Origin: QHWT01 sp046726015
GTDB lineage: Bacteria > Acidobacteriota > Vicinamibacteria > Vicinamibacterales > 2-12-FULL-66-21
Direction: 5' to 3'
Assembly (NCBI GenBank): GCA_046726015.1
Contig: JBKOZS010000232.1
Coordinates: 1-44,730 of the forward strand
DNA length: 44,730 nucleotides
The notes beneath the pieces are model-generated. The model saw only the letters and a program-made list of their open reading frames with translations, made no database searches and had not been told where the DNA came from. Positions 1 to 8,477 of this stretch are shown here, piece by piece (position 1 is the stretch's first letter; every line of letters begins with the position of its first letter). The position numbers were made by a program, and so were the translations under genes.

Positions 1-2
1 CT

Positions 3-872
3 GCATGGGTGTCCGTGATGGACGGGCATCCCCAGGATCGCGTCTACATGGGCGGCCGCCTCGAAGGCTGGATCAATCCGCTCGATCCCGACGCGCCCAA
101 GTGGGTTGCGCCGGGCGACGGGATGTCGCCAACCGATGCGCGCTACCTGGCCGTCAACGAATTGATGTATTCGCCGTCAGGCTGGCAGGTGCGCGAGTCG
201 ATTTCGTTCGACCTGCCACTCCTGTGGCCGCTCGAGTACGGACGGCTGATAACGAGGTTCAGGACATCGACGCGCGAGGAACGGCTGAGGGTCCTGGAAC
301 GCATCGGCACGCGGTTCTGCGTGCTGCCCACGCCGCCGTCTGCGGGAGCAACGCCCCTCGCGTCGCTGAAGGGCATCCCCGTGATGAAGGTCTACGACTG
401 TCATCCCGCGGCGCAGCGCGCGACCGTGGTGCCGGATGCGCTGATCGGACCCGATGTGCCGTGGCAGATAGAAGGGTTGTTCCAGGAGCGGTTCGATCCG
501 GCACGTGGCGTTCTCGTCAGCGAGCCTCCGCCGGCGCCGGTTGGCGTGGAAGGACCACCAGCCAATGCGGCCGCGAAGATCGTCACGGATGCCCCCAACC
601 GCGTGGTCGTGCACGCGGCGCTGCCGCAACAGGGATACCTGGCATTGTTTGATTCGTACGATCCCGACTGGCGCGTCGACGTCGATGGACAGCCGGCGCC
701 TGTGATGCGCGCGAACGGACTGTTCCGCGCCGTCCACCTGCCGCGCGGACAGCATGTCGTGACCTTCACGTATCATCCGCGCGCGGTCTACCTTGGCGCC
801 GCTCTCACTGCACTGACGGGCCTCGCGCTCGTGGGCTGGTGTATCGTGGATCGCCGGCGCAATCCTGCGTGA
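3..872 (+). CDS. YfhO-family membrane protein, C-terminal part (cut by left edge)
   Basis: The reading frame is open to the left edge, so only the last ~290 residues are seen. They align almost end to end with the C-terminal part of the next gene: shared blocks include GGRLEGWI, DLPLLWP, WQIEGLFQ, VLVSEPPP and RANGLFRAVHL. The tail has the YfhO-type pattern: a beta-rich segment with YDPDWRVDVDG and a GxHxVxFxY block, then one hydrophobic helix and a basic cytoplasmic end (DRRRNPA). YfhO proteins are multi-pass GT-C-fold-like proteins; a Bacillus member is needed for lipoteichoic acid glycosylation. A role in transferring sugar from a lipid carrier on the outer face of the membrane is inference. 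The stop codon is shared with the start of the next gene (GTGA). Confidence 0.85.
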   Translation, partial: AWVSVMDGHPQDRVYMGGRLEGWINPLDPDAPKWVAPGDGMSPTDARYLAVNELMYSPSGWQVRESISFDLPLLWPLEYGRLITRFRTSTREERLRVLERIGTRFCVLPTPPSAGATPLASLKGIPVMKVYDCHPAAQRATVVPDALIGPDVPWQIEGLFQERFDPARGVLVSEPPPAPVGVEGPPANAAAKIVTDAPNRVVVHAALPQQGYLALFDSYDPDWRVDVDGQPAPVMRANGLFRAVHLPRGQHVVTFTYHPRAVYLGAALTALTGLALVGWCIVDRRRNPA

Positions 873-3286
873 CCCTGTTCAGTCAACACCGCCGGTGGGC
901 GCTCGTCAGCGTGCTCGCGGCAACGATCCCCGTTGCCGGCATGTTCACGCTGTCGCAGGTGTTCTACATCCGCGATCTGACGCTGGCGTTCCGGTCGCGA
1001 TTTCTCTTCCTGCGGCACACGGTATTCTCGGGCGGGTGGCCGCTGTGGGATCCATATGCCGGCAACGGCCAGGCGGCGGTCAACGACGCGCTCTACCAGC
1101 TGTTCCATCTCCCGTCGCTTGCGCTCCGCCTGCTGCTGCCCGAGATTCCTGCTTACAACTTCTGGATTGGGCTTCCCGTACCGCTCGCGGCGTTCGGCAC
1201 CTACCTGTTCCTGCGCGGCAAGGTATCGCCTCCAGCCGCCGCGGTCGGCGCGATTGCGTTTGCGGCGGCGGGCCCGGTCGTTTCCACGACGAACTTTCCA
1301 AACATGTCGTGGTCCGTCGCCGCGGTGCCGTTCGTGTTCTGGACGCTCGAGCGCGTGTTCGCGCGGCGCACGCCCGCTTCCGTGGCAGGGCTGGCTGTTG
1401 CGGTCGCGTGCCAGGCACTGGCCGGGGAGCCGGTGACGCTCGGGACGACACTCGCGATCGCAGCCGCCTATTCGGTGCTGCCCGAGCGCCGCTGGCGCGA
1501 CCTTCGGCTGGTGGCACTGTGTGCCATTGGCCTTACGGCTGGCGTGTTGCTTGCGGCGATTCAGTACGTGCCGATGATGCTCGCGACGCGCCATTCGATG
1601 CGCGGCGCGTTCGCCGTCACTGATTTCTGGGCGTTTCACCCGCTCGCGTTCGTGGAGCTGCTCGTGCCGCAGTTTTACGGCGATTACTTCACGTCGCAGC
1701 TTCAGCAATTGACCTGGATGGTGGCGCTGAACAGCGGCCGCGAGCCTTTCTATTACACGATGTACATCGGCGTGCCGGTCGTGCTTGCGGCCGGCGTGGC
1801 GGCCGTTTCGCGGCGTCCCGGCACGTTGTTCTGGACGTGCGTGGTGCTCGCATGCGGGCTGGCATCGCTGGGCGAGCACACGCCGATCTATCCGATCCTG
1901 ACAACGGTGTGCCCGCCGCTTCGAGGGTTTCGCTTTCCGGTGAAATATCTGTCGCTCGCCGCATTCGGCGTCGCCACGCTTGCGGCGATGAGCGTTCAGT
2001 GGCTGCTCGATGCGACCGTCCCGCGTCGTCCCGTCCGCATCGTGGTGACGATCGCGTGCGTCATCGCCTTCGCCGCCTACGGCATCGTCGCGTGGCTGCT
2101 AGTGGCGCCCGGCCTGCCCATCCGCGGATTCTACGAGCTGGCTGCGTGGGTCGGCGTGCCGTCGCCCATTCAAGGGGCCGAGTTTCTGATCTTTCGGGCG
2201 CGGCCGCTGCTGACGGCACTGTTCATCAAATTGTTGGGGGGCGCGTTCCTGCTGTGGATCGCGGCGTCTGCGCGCCCGGAGCGACGGCTCGCGCTTCTCG
2301 CGTTCGTGGTGTTTGGTGCGGTCGACCTGCTCTCCTCGAACGCGAACGTCAATCCGGCGATGGCGGCGAAGGCGCTGGACACGCCGGCGTGGATCCGTCA
2401 CATTCCTGAAGGTCTCCACGAACGCGTCTATGTCGGCGGACGGCTGGAAGGCTGGATCGACATGACCGACATCGACGCGCCGAAGTACGCGCTTGATATC
2501 GACGGCTTCAGCGAGCTCGAGAATCGCTATGTCGTCATGAACCAGTTCATGTTCTATCCATCCGCGTATCGGCTGCGCGAATCGCTGTCGCACGATCTGC
2601 CGCTGCTGTGGCCCGTCGAGCACGCGCGCGCCGTCGGGCGGTTTACTGCGGCGAACCGTGAAGAGCGGCTGCGCTTCCTCGAACGGGTTGGCACACGCTA
2701 CGTGCTGCTGCCAACGCCGCCGTTCCCCGGCGCGGTGCCGCTCGCCGGTATGCTCGCCGCCGAGCAACAGCATCTCTATGACTTCCACCCGGGCGCGCGC
2801 CGGGCGTACATCGTCCCGCAGGCGCTCATCGGGCCAAACGTGGGATGGCAGATCGAAGGGCTGTTCCAGGCGCGTTTCGATCCGTCTTCAGGCGTGCTTG
2901 TCAGCGAGCCGCCGCCGCCGGCATCAGGAACACCGGGACCGCCCGCTCAGGCCGCCGCGACGTTCGAAGAGGACGGCATCAATCGCGTGATCGTGCGTGC
3001 CGGGTTGCCGGCGGACGGCTACCTGGCATTGCTCGACACGTACGATGACAACTGGAAGGTCGATGTGGACGGCCGGCCGGCGCCGCTGATGCGCGCCAAC
3101 GGCCTGTTCCGCGCCGTGCATCTCACCAGCGGCACGCACGTCGTGACGTTTACGTACCGGCCGCTACCGTTCTATGCCGGTGCGGCAATCACGATCGTTG
3201 CCGCGCTCGGCCTCGCCTTGTGGTGTGCGGCCGACGTGCTCCGCCGCCGAGCCGGCAGCCGCGCCGTTCTCGCGACCGCATCGTGA
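869..3286 (+). CDS. YfhO-family membrane protein, second tandem copy
   Basis: This 805-residue protein has about a dozen hydrophobic helices in its first ~500 residues, then a soluble extracytoplasmic domain, then a last helix with a basic end. Near the N-terminus TLSQVFYIRD and WPLWDPYAGNGQ resemble the YfhO/GT-C first-loop region, where an acidic residue usually serves catalysis. The C-terminal block YDDNWKVDVDG...RANGLFRAVH is typical of YfhO. I chose GTG at 869 because it forms a 4-base GTGA overlap with the preceding stop, exactly as at the next junction; the longer start at 839 would add ten residues of no YfhO character. The closest relative in the window is the preceding gene, so the pair looks like a recent duplication. 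The substrate is unknown; glycosyl transfer is inference from the family. Confidence 0.88.
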   Translation: MTLFSQHRRWALVSVLAATIPVAGMFTLSQVFYIRDLTLAFRSRFLFLRHTVFSGGWPLWDPYAGNGQAAVNDALYQLFHLPSLALRLLLPEIPAYNFWIGLPVPLAAFGTYLFLRGKVSPPAAAVGAIAFAAAGPVVSTTNFPNMSWSVAAVPFVFWTLERVFARRTPASVAGLAVAVACQALAGEPVTLGTTLAIAAAYSVLPERRWRDLRLVALCAIGLTAGVLLAAIQYVPMMLATRHSMRGAFAVTDFWAFHPLAFVELLVPQFYGDYFTSQLQQLTWMVALNSGREPFYYTMYIGVPVVLAAGVAAVSRRPGTLFWTCVVLACGLASLGEHTPIYPILTTVCPPLRGFRFPVKYLSLAAFGVATLAAMSVQWLLDATVPRRPVRIVVTIACVIAFAAYGIVAWLLVAPGLPIRGFYELAAWVGVPSPIQGAEFLIFRARPLLTALFIKLLGGAFLLWIAASARPERRLALLAFVVFGAVDLLSSNANVNPAMAAKALDTPAWIRHIPEGLHERVYVGGRLEGWIDMTDIDAPKYALDIDGFSELENRYVVMNQFMFYPSAYRLRESLSHDLPLLWPVEHARAVGRFTAANREERLRFLERVGTRYVLLPTPPFPGAVPLAGMLAAEQQHLYDFHPGARRAYIVPQALIGPNVGWQIEGLFQARFDPSSGVLVSEPPPPASGTPGPPAQAAATFEEDGINRVIVRAGLPADGYLALLDTYDDNWKVDVDGRPAPLMRANGLFRAVHLTSGTHVVTFTYRPLPFYAGAAITIVAALGLALWCAADVLRRRAGSRAVLATAS

Positions 3287-6183
3287 AACGCCCATCGCCT
3301 CACACCGGCTGGCCCGCGCTGGTCATCGCGCTGGCGCTCACCCCCGTGCTCGGCGTCTTCACGCTGTCGAACGTCTTTTACGTGCGCGACCTTTCGTTCT
3401 TCTTCTGGTCGCGTCACCTCTGGCTGCGGCACACGGTGTTCTCGAACACGCTCCCGCTATGGGATCCGCATGTGGCCGGGGGCCAGTCTGCGGTCGCGGA
3501 TGCGCTCAACCAGCTGATGATGCCGCTCACGCTGGCCATTCGCCTGCTCCCATCCGACATCGTCTCCTTCAACCTCTGGGTGGCGTTACCACTTCCGATC
3601 GCGGCAATCGGAACGTACGTGTTCCTGCGGCGCACCTACAGTGAGGCGGCGTCAGCCGTCGGCGCGATTGCGTTCGGTCTGTCCGGCCCGATCGTGTCAA
3701 TGCTCAACGCGCCGAACCTGTCATGGTCCGTGGCCGTGATGCCCTGCGTAATGCTGGCAACGGACCGCGTGATCGCCGCGCCATCGGCTCGCCGGATGTC
3801 AGTGCTTGCCGTCATAGTCGCACTGCAGGCGCTATGTGGCGAGCCCGTGACGCTGGCCGCGACCGGCGTGATGGCGATCGCGTACACGTGGTGGCGGGCC
3901 GTCGGGGGCGCCAAGGCGGCGTACGGAGTCATGATGGTGGTCGCTGGCGTCCTTGCCGGCGGGTTGCTGGCATCGGTGCAGTTGTGGCCGACGATGATCG
4001 CCGGGATGAGGGCGCATCGAGGCAACATGGCGTCCCCCGACTTCTGGTCGCTGCACCCGCTTGGCGCAATCGAGCTGCTCGCTCCGCACTTCTTCGGCGA
4101 CTACTACGATGCGTTCCTCGCCGACATGCCATGGATGTCGGCGCTCAACAGCGGTCGCGAGCCGTTCTATTACTCGATCTATCTCGGTCCGCTGATGCTC
4201 GCGCTTGCCGCCGCGGGTCTCGTCGCGCGTCCGCGCCGCAACATTGGGTGGGCGCTGCTCGCGCTGGTGTTTGTCGTGGCCTCCATGGGTGGCTATACGC
4301 CGGTGTATCCGCTGATCCGAAAGCTGGTCGCACCGCTGACCTACTTCCGCTTTCCCGTGAAGTATGTCGTGGTCACCACATTCGCCACCGCGGTGCTTGC
4401 GGCCGAGGGATGGGCGGCTGTCTCGGATCCGGCGATGCGCACTCGTATCAGGCGCCTCGCCGTTGCCTGCGTGCTGTTAGGCGCTCTGATTGGGACGGCG
4501 ACGGCCGTCGCGGCGACGGCGCCACAATGGTCGGAAGGCGTGGTTGCCGCGCTGGCGCGTCGCGTTGCCGTGGATCCGATCAGAGGCGCGGAATTCCTTC
4601 TACGGGTTGGCCCTCCGCTGGCGGCGCGGGCCGCCGCGCTTCTGTTCGCCATCGCGGCTCTGATGACGATTGCCTCGTCGCCTCGCCCCCGCGCGCGCAC
4701 CGCCTCGTACCTGATCCTCGCCGCGATGTGCGCGGACCTCGCCGTCACCAACGCGAGGCTGAACCTGACCACCTCGTTGTCGAAGCTCACACCCCCGGGC
4801 TGGTACCCGGCGCTTGCGGGGGAACAGCGCGTCTACATTGGCGGCCGCGTCCGCGGGTTCATGAACACCAAGGATCCCGACGCAACACGGACGTGGGAAG
4901 TCCCGGCGGAGGAGACGGCCATCGAAGGACGCATGGAACTGAATGCAGACCTCCCGATGGCGCCGTCCGGTTGGGGAGTGCGGGAATCGTTGTCGTACGA
5001 CCTGCCTGTCCTGTGGCCGGCCGAGTACGAAGCGCTCGTGCGCCGGTTCGAAAACGCCACCGCAGGCGAACGTGAGCTGTTCCTGAAGCGATCGGGCGTG
5101 CGCTGGTGCGTGCTGCCGGAGCGCGCGCGGCCGTGGCTCAAGCCAATCGCCGAGGTGCCGCGCTGGAAAATGTCGGTCGTCGACTGTCACCCGAACGCGA
5201 CGCGTGTCTTCATCACGTCGACGGCGAACACTGGTAACGATACGGAGTGGCAGCGCGGTGCGCTGTTCGATGCAACGGCGCCGGACGAGGAACTGCGGCT
5301 CGCCGCAGTCCCGCCCGTCGCGGGCACGCCGGGTTCGCCCGCGCCTGAATCCGCGCGCATTACGCTTGACGGTGCGAACGAGCTCGTCGTGGAGGCATCG
5401 CTACCCGCCGAGGGATTTGTCGTGCTCCGCGACTCGTACGATCCGTCGTGGACGGTCGACGTGGACGGTGTCCCGGCGGAGATTGCCCGGGCCAACGGCG
5501 TCTACCGCGCCGTCCACGTGGCGCCCGGCCGTCACGTGATACGGTTCCGGTTCAGGCCGCGCGACTTCTTTGTGGGTCTAACACTGTCATTGATGACTGC
5601 CGTCCTGCTGATCGGCGTGTCCGCGCGAGGCCGGAACCGTCCGCCCGAGGTCGGCGTCCGCGCAGCGGGCGCCGGCGGCTTCACGCTCATCGAGCTGATG
5701 ATCGTGATGGCGATCATCGGGATCATTCTGGCCATCGCGTTCGGTCAGTACAGGAACATGCACGCGCGCGGGAACGAGGCGTCTGCTATCGCATCGCTTC
5801 GATCGATCGCGGCGGCCGAGTGGCAGTTCGCACAGACGTGCGGGAGCCAGAAGTACGCCACGAGTTTGCCGGCGCTGGGGCAGCCGGTGCCGACCACCGG
5901 CCAGGCGTTCCTGAGCCCGGATCTCACCGGGGCCGACCAGGTCGTCAAGTCCGGCTACATGTTCAAGCTCACGGCAAAGCCGCTGGACGACGCCCCGCAG
6001 GCGTGCAATGGGACGCCCGTAGCGGCTGGATATGCAGCCACCGCCGACCCCGTCGACCCGGGCATCAGCGGCAACCGGTTTTTCGCCGTCAATGCCGACC
6101 GGGTGCTTTACGAGGACACCGAGACGTTCAGCGAGAAGATGCCCGAGGAGGGCTCGCCGGGCAAGGGAACCGAAATAAAGTAA
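3283..6183 (+). CDS. YfhO-family protein fused to a C-terminal type IV pilin domain
   Basis: This 966-residue ORF has two parts. Residues 1 to ~780 are a third YfhO paralogue (WPLWDPHVAGGQ-like loop, many helices, YDPSWTVDVDG and RANGVYRAVHV near its end). After a basic linker comes a full prepilin signature at residues ~798-820: G799 then FTLIELMIVMAIIGIILAIA, with Phe+1 and Glu+5 of the mature pilin. About 145 periplasmic residues with two cysteines follow (QTCGSQ and QACNGT), of GspG/major-pilin type. There is no stop, and no start with a convincing ribosome binding site, between the parts; GTG 5617 and ATG 5593 are the only in-frame candidates. GTG 3283 starts the gene in a GTGA overlap. 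The linker is predicted cytoplasmic, the right side for prepilin peptidase. The fusion is seen directly; its processing is inference. Confidence 0.85.
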   Translation: MKRPSPHTGWPALVIALALTPVLGVFTLSNVFYVRDLSFFFWSRHLWLRHTVFSNTLPLWDPHVAGGQSAVADALNQLMMPLTLAIRLLPSDIVSFNLWVALPLPIAAIGTYVFLRRTYSEAASAVGAIAFGLSGPIVSMLNAPNLSWSVAVMPCVMLATDRVIAAPSARRMSVLAVIVALQALCGEPVTLAATGVMAIAYTWWRAVGGAKAAYGVMMVVAGVLAGGLLASVQLWPTMIAGMRAHRGNMASPDFWSLHPLGAIELLAPHFFGDYYDAFLADMPWMSALNSGREPFYYSIYLGPLMLALAAAGLVARPRRNIGWALLALVFVVASMGGYTPVYPLIRKLVAPLTYFRFPVKYVVVTTFATAVLAAEGWAAVSDPAMRTRIRRLAVACVLLGALIGTATAVAATAPQWSEGVVAALARRVAVDPIRGAEFLLRVGPPLAARAAALLFAIAALMTIASSPRPRARTASYLILAAMCADLAVTNARLNLTTSLSKLTPPGWYPALAGEQRVYIGGRVRGFMNTKDPDATRTWEVPAEETAIEGRMELNADLPMAPSGWGVRESLSYDLPVLWPAEYEALVRRFENATAGERELFLKRSGVRWCVLPERARPWLKPIAEVPRWKMSVVDCHPNATRVFITSTANTGNDTEWQRGALFDATAPDEELRLAAVPPVAGTPGSPAPESARITLDGANELVVEASLPAEGFVVLRDSYDPSWTVDVDGVPAEIARANGVYRAVHVAPGRHVIRFRFRPRDFFVGLTLSLMTAVLLIGVSARGRNRPPEVGVRAAGAGGFTLIELMIVMAIIGIILAIAFGQYRNMHARGNEASAIASLRSIAAAEWQFAQTCGSQKYATSLPALGQPVPTTGQAFLSPDLTGADQVVKSGYMFKLTAKPLDDAPQACNGTPVAAGYAATADPVDPGISGNRFFAVNADRVLYEDTETFSEKMPEEGSPGKGTEIK

Positions 6184-6197
6184 AATGAAGCATCTCA

Positions 6198-7385
6198 ATG
6201 TCAGCGCTCGCGCGTAAGCTCCTGATCGGTTTCGGGCTGCTCGGCCTTCTGGCGTCCGGGGCGTCGAGCTACGTTCATTACAACCTGCTGAAGAACCCGG
6301 CTTACACCAGCTTCTGCGACATCAACGCCACGGTCAGTTGCGGCCAGGCATATCTGAGCCGTTATGGTTCGATGGCCGGCGTGCCGGTCGCAATCGGTGG
6401 AATCCTGTTCTTCCTGCTGATCCTGATGCTCGTCTGGGGCAGCGGTTCCGGGAGCCGGATTGCCGACAGTGCGCCCGCGTACATCTTCGCGGCATCGACG
6501 CTGGCGCTGGCGGTCGTGCTCTACCTCGCGTACGCGTCCTTTTTCATCCTCAAGGCCGTGTGTCCGTTGTGCGTGGCAACGTACGTGGCGGTCATCGGCA
6601 TTTTCATAGTTTCGGGAGGAGCGAGTTCCTTGCCCATGACCAGTCTTCCGAAGCGCGCGTCGCGCGACCTGCGCGTGCTCGTCTCGACGCCGTTAGCCTT
6701 CATCATCGCGCTCCTGTTCCTTGGCGGTGCGGCCTCCGCTGTTGCGCTGTTCCCGCGCGAAGAAGCGCGGAGGATTGCGGCCCCGCAGCAGGCGGCGCCG
6801 CTGACCGCCGAGCAGCGCAGCGAGTTCGAGAAGTGGTGGGAGGTGCAGCCGCGCGTGCAGGTGCCGTACACCGCCGAAGGAGCCAAGGTCGTCGTGGTGA
6901 AGTTCAACGACTACCAGTGCCCGCCGTGCCGGCAGACCTACCAGGCCTACGAATCGATCCTCGCGAAGTACGAGCCACGCGGGGTGAAGTACATGATGAA
7001 GCACTTCCCCTTGAACCCGCAGTGCAACTCCGCCGTCACGAGTATGGTGCATACGGCAGCGTGCGACGCGGCGGCGGCAGCCGTCATGGCGAAATCCAGG
7101 GGGACTTACGACAAGCTCACCGCGTGGTTCTTCGCCAATCAGGAGAAGCTGAGCCCGACGAGCGTGCGCGACGCCGCCAGGACCGTCGGCGGCATCACCG
7201 ACTTCGACGCGCAGTACCAGACGGCGTTGCAGGAGGTGAAGACCGACGCGTCGACCGGCGCGGTGCTTGGCGTCACTTCGACCCCGACGTTCTTCATCAA
7301 CGGGCGCATGCTGAAGGGCGGGCTGCCCGCGCAGTACTTCGAAGAGGCGATTGAACTCGAACTCAAGGGAACGGCATCCAAATGA
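6198..7385 (+). CDS. Vitamin K epoxide reductase (VKOR)-DsbA fusion, periplasmic disulfide oxidase
   Basis: The N-terminal ~185 residues are a VKOR domain: several helices, a loop cysteine pair C40 and C48 (SFCDI...SCGQ), and the quinone-side CPLC motif at C122-C125. After a linker, residues ~200-395 form a DsbA-like thioredoxin domain with the active site CPPC at 241-244 and a cis-proline loop (STPTFFING). In such fusions VKOR passes electrons from the thioredoxin domain to membrane quinone, so the protein makes disulfides in exported proteins and keeps itself oxidised. It begins 14 bases after the YfhO-pilin stop and lies among pilus genes. Each mature pilin encoded here, and PilY1, has an even number of cysteines, so they are plausible substrates. 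Domain assignment is firm; the link to pilins is inference. Confidence 0.93.
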   Translation: MSALARKLLIGFGLLGLLASGASSYVHYNLLKNPAYTSFCDINATVSCGQAYLSRYGSMAGVPVAIGGILFFLLILMLVWGSGSGSRIADSAPAYIFAASTLALAVVLYLAYASFFILKAVCPLCVATYVAVIGIFIVSGGASSLPMTSLPKRASRDLRVLVSTPLAFIIALLFLGGAASAVALFPREEARRIAAPQQAAPLTAEQRSEFEKWWEVQPRVQVPYTAEGAKVVVVKFNDYQCPPCRQTYQAYESILAKYEPRGVKYMMKHFPLNPQCNSAVTSMVHTAACDAAAAAVMAKSRGTYDKLTAWFFANQEKLSPTSVRDAARTVGGITDFDAQYQTALQEVKTDASTGAVLGVTSTPTFFINGRMLKGGLPAQYFEEAIELELKGTASK

Positions 7386-7470
7386 GGCTCATCGCTCATG
7401 GCTCAACCGGCTCGAGCGGTAAGCCCCGAGTCGTAAGCCTGCCTTGAGCCTTGAGCCCTGAGCCCTAAGC
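7386..7470. repeat. Heptamer repeats forming an imperfect inverted repeat
   Basis: The spacer after the VKOR-DsbA stop consists of 7-bp units. On the left are GGCTCAT, CGCTCAT, GGCTCAA (7386-7406). On the right are TTGAGCC, TTGAGCC, CTGAGCC, CTAAGCC (about 7444-7471). The left units are reverse complements of the right ones: the 21-base arms 7386-7406 and 7444-7464 match at 18 of 21 positions, so the spacer could fold into a long hairpin. No gene fits here. Related units occur at 10951-10978, 22081-22108 and 26432-26518. Confidence 0.75.
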
Positions 7471-7475
7471 CCCGC

Positions 7476-8477
7476 GTGACTTCCGCGATTCGCACTCGTG
7501 AACTGACGAAGGATTTCCCGGTCGGTTTCTGGCGTCCGCGCCCGTACCGCGCGCTCGATCGGCTGTCGATCGAGGTGATGCCGGGTGACGTGTTCGGCTT
7601 TCTCGGGCCGAATGGCGCCGGAAAGACGACCACGCTCAAGCTGCTCATGCAGCTGGTGTTTCCGACGAGCGGCGACGCGGAGATCCTGGGACGTCCGGTC
7701 GGCGACGTCGGCGTCCGGCGCCGGATCGGGTACCTGCCGGAGAATCCGTTCTTCTACGATCACCTCACGGCGGAAGAACTGCTGTCGTACTACGGGCAGC
7801 TCTTCGGCATGGCGGCCGCCGAGCGGCGGCAGCGAGTCACCGCCGTCCTCGATCGCCTTGGCCTCGGCGCCGAGCGTCGTCTTCAGCTGAGAAAGTTTTC
7901 GAAAGGCATGCTGCAGCGCGTGGGCATCGCGCAGGCGCTGTTGAACGAGCCGGAAGTGATCGTGCTCGACGAGCCGATGTCGGGGCTCGATCCGTTGGGT
8001 CGCCGGGAAGTGCGCGCACTGATTCTGGAGCTGCGCGACCAGGGACGGACCGTCTTCTTCAGCTCGCACATCCTCTCGGACGCCGAGGCGCTGTGCAGCC
8101 GCGTCGCGATTCTCGCGAAAGGGCGGCTCGCCGCCGCTGGGCGCCTGGCCGACCTCCAGGAGTTCGCGGTGCGCGGCTGGGAACTGGTCGTGACCGGCGT
8201 GCCGCCGCACGTGCTCGAGCGCATTCGGCCACGCGTGCGATCCGTCACTGCGATTACCGGGGACCGCTACTCGATCGATCTGGCGGCCGACGGCCATCCC
8301 GAGCAGCTGCTTGCGGAACTCACCGCCAGCGGCGCGATGCTGGTCGCGCTGAATCCCATTCGCGAGACGCTCGAGGATCTGTTTGTCCGCCGCGTTGCCG
8401 AGATCGGCGAGGGCGCGCGTCCCGCCAGTACACTGCCGGCCGAACGCCGCGGAACCGGACGGAGTGCGAGGGCATGA
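7476..8477 (+). CDS. ABC transporter ATP-binding protein
   Basis: This 333-residue ATPase has Walker A GPNGAGKT at 44-51, the signature FSKGMLQR at 141-148, Walker B VIVLDE at 161-166 and a switch histidine in FFSSHI. A C-terminal extension of ~110 residues after the nucleotide-binding core is usual for ATPases of ABC-2 export systems (CcmA/NatA-like). The start is GTG 7476, directly after a heptamer-repeat spacer; no clear Shine-Dalgarno is visible. Its stop overlaps the start of the permease gene (ATGA), so the two form one exporter. The substrate cannot be told from sequence. Position between the disulfide oxidase and prepilin peptidase genes suggests, but does not show, a role in envelope or pilus biogenesis. 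Confidence 0.92.
   Translation: MTSAIRTRELTKDFPVGFWRPRPYRALDRLSIEVMPGDVFGFLGPNGAGKTTTLKLLMQLVFPTSGDAEILGRPVGDVGVRRRIGYLPENPFFYDHLTAEELLSYYGQLFGMAAAERRQRVTAVLDRLGLGAERRLQLRKFSKGMLQRVGIAQALLNEPEVIVLDEPMSGLDPLGRREVRALILELRDQGRTVFFSSHILSDAEALCSRVAILAKGRLAAAGRLADLQEFAVRGWELVVTGVPPHVLERIRPRVRSVTAITGDRYSIDLAADGHPEQLLAELTASGAMLVALNPIRETLEDLFVRRVAEIGEGARPASTLPAERRGTGRSARA

Noticed and set aside
5593..6183. A separate pilin gene starting at ATG 5593 or GTG 5617
   Set aside because: Both starts lie in the last YfhO helix region with no Shine-Dalgarno, and no stop separates the parts; the simplest reading is a fusion. It cannot be fully excluded.
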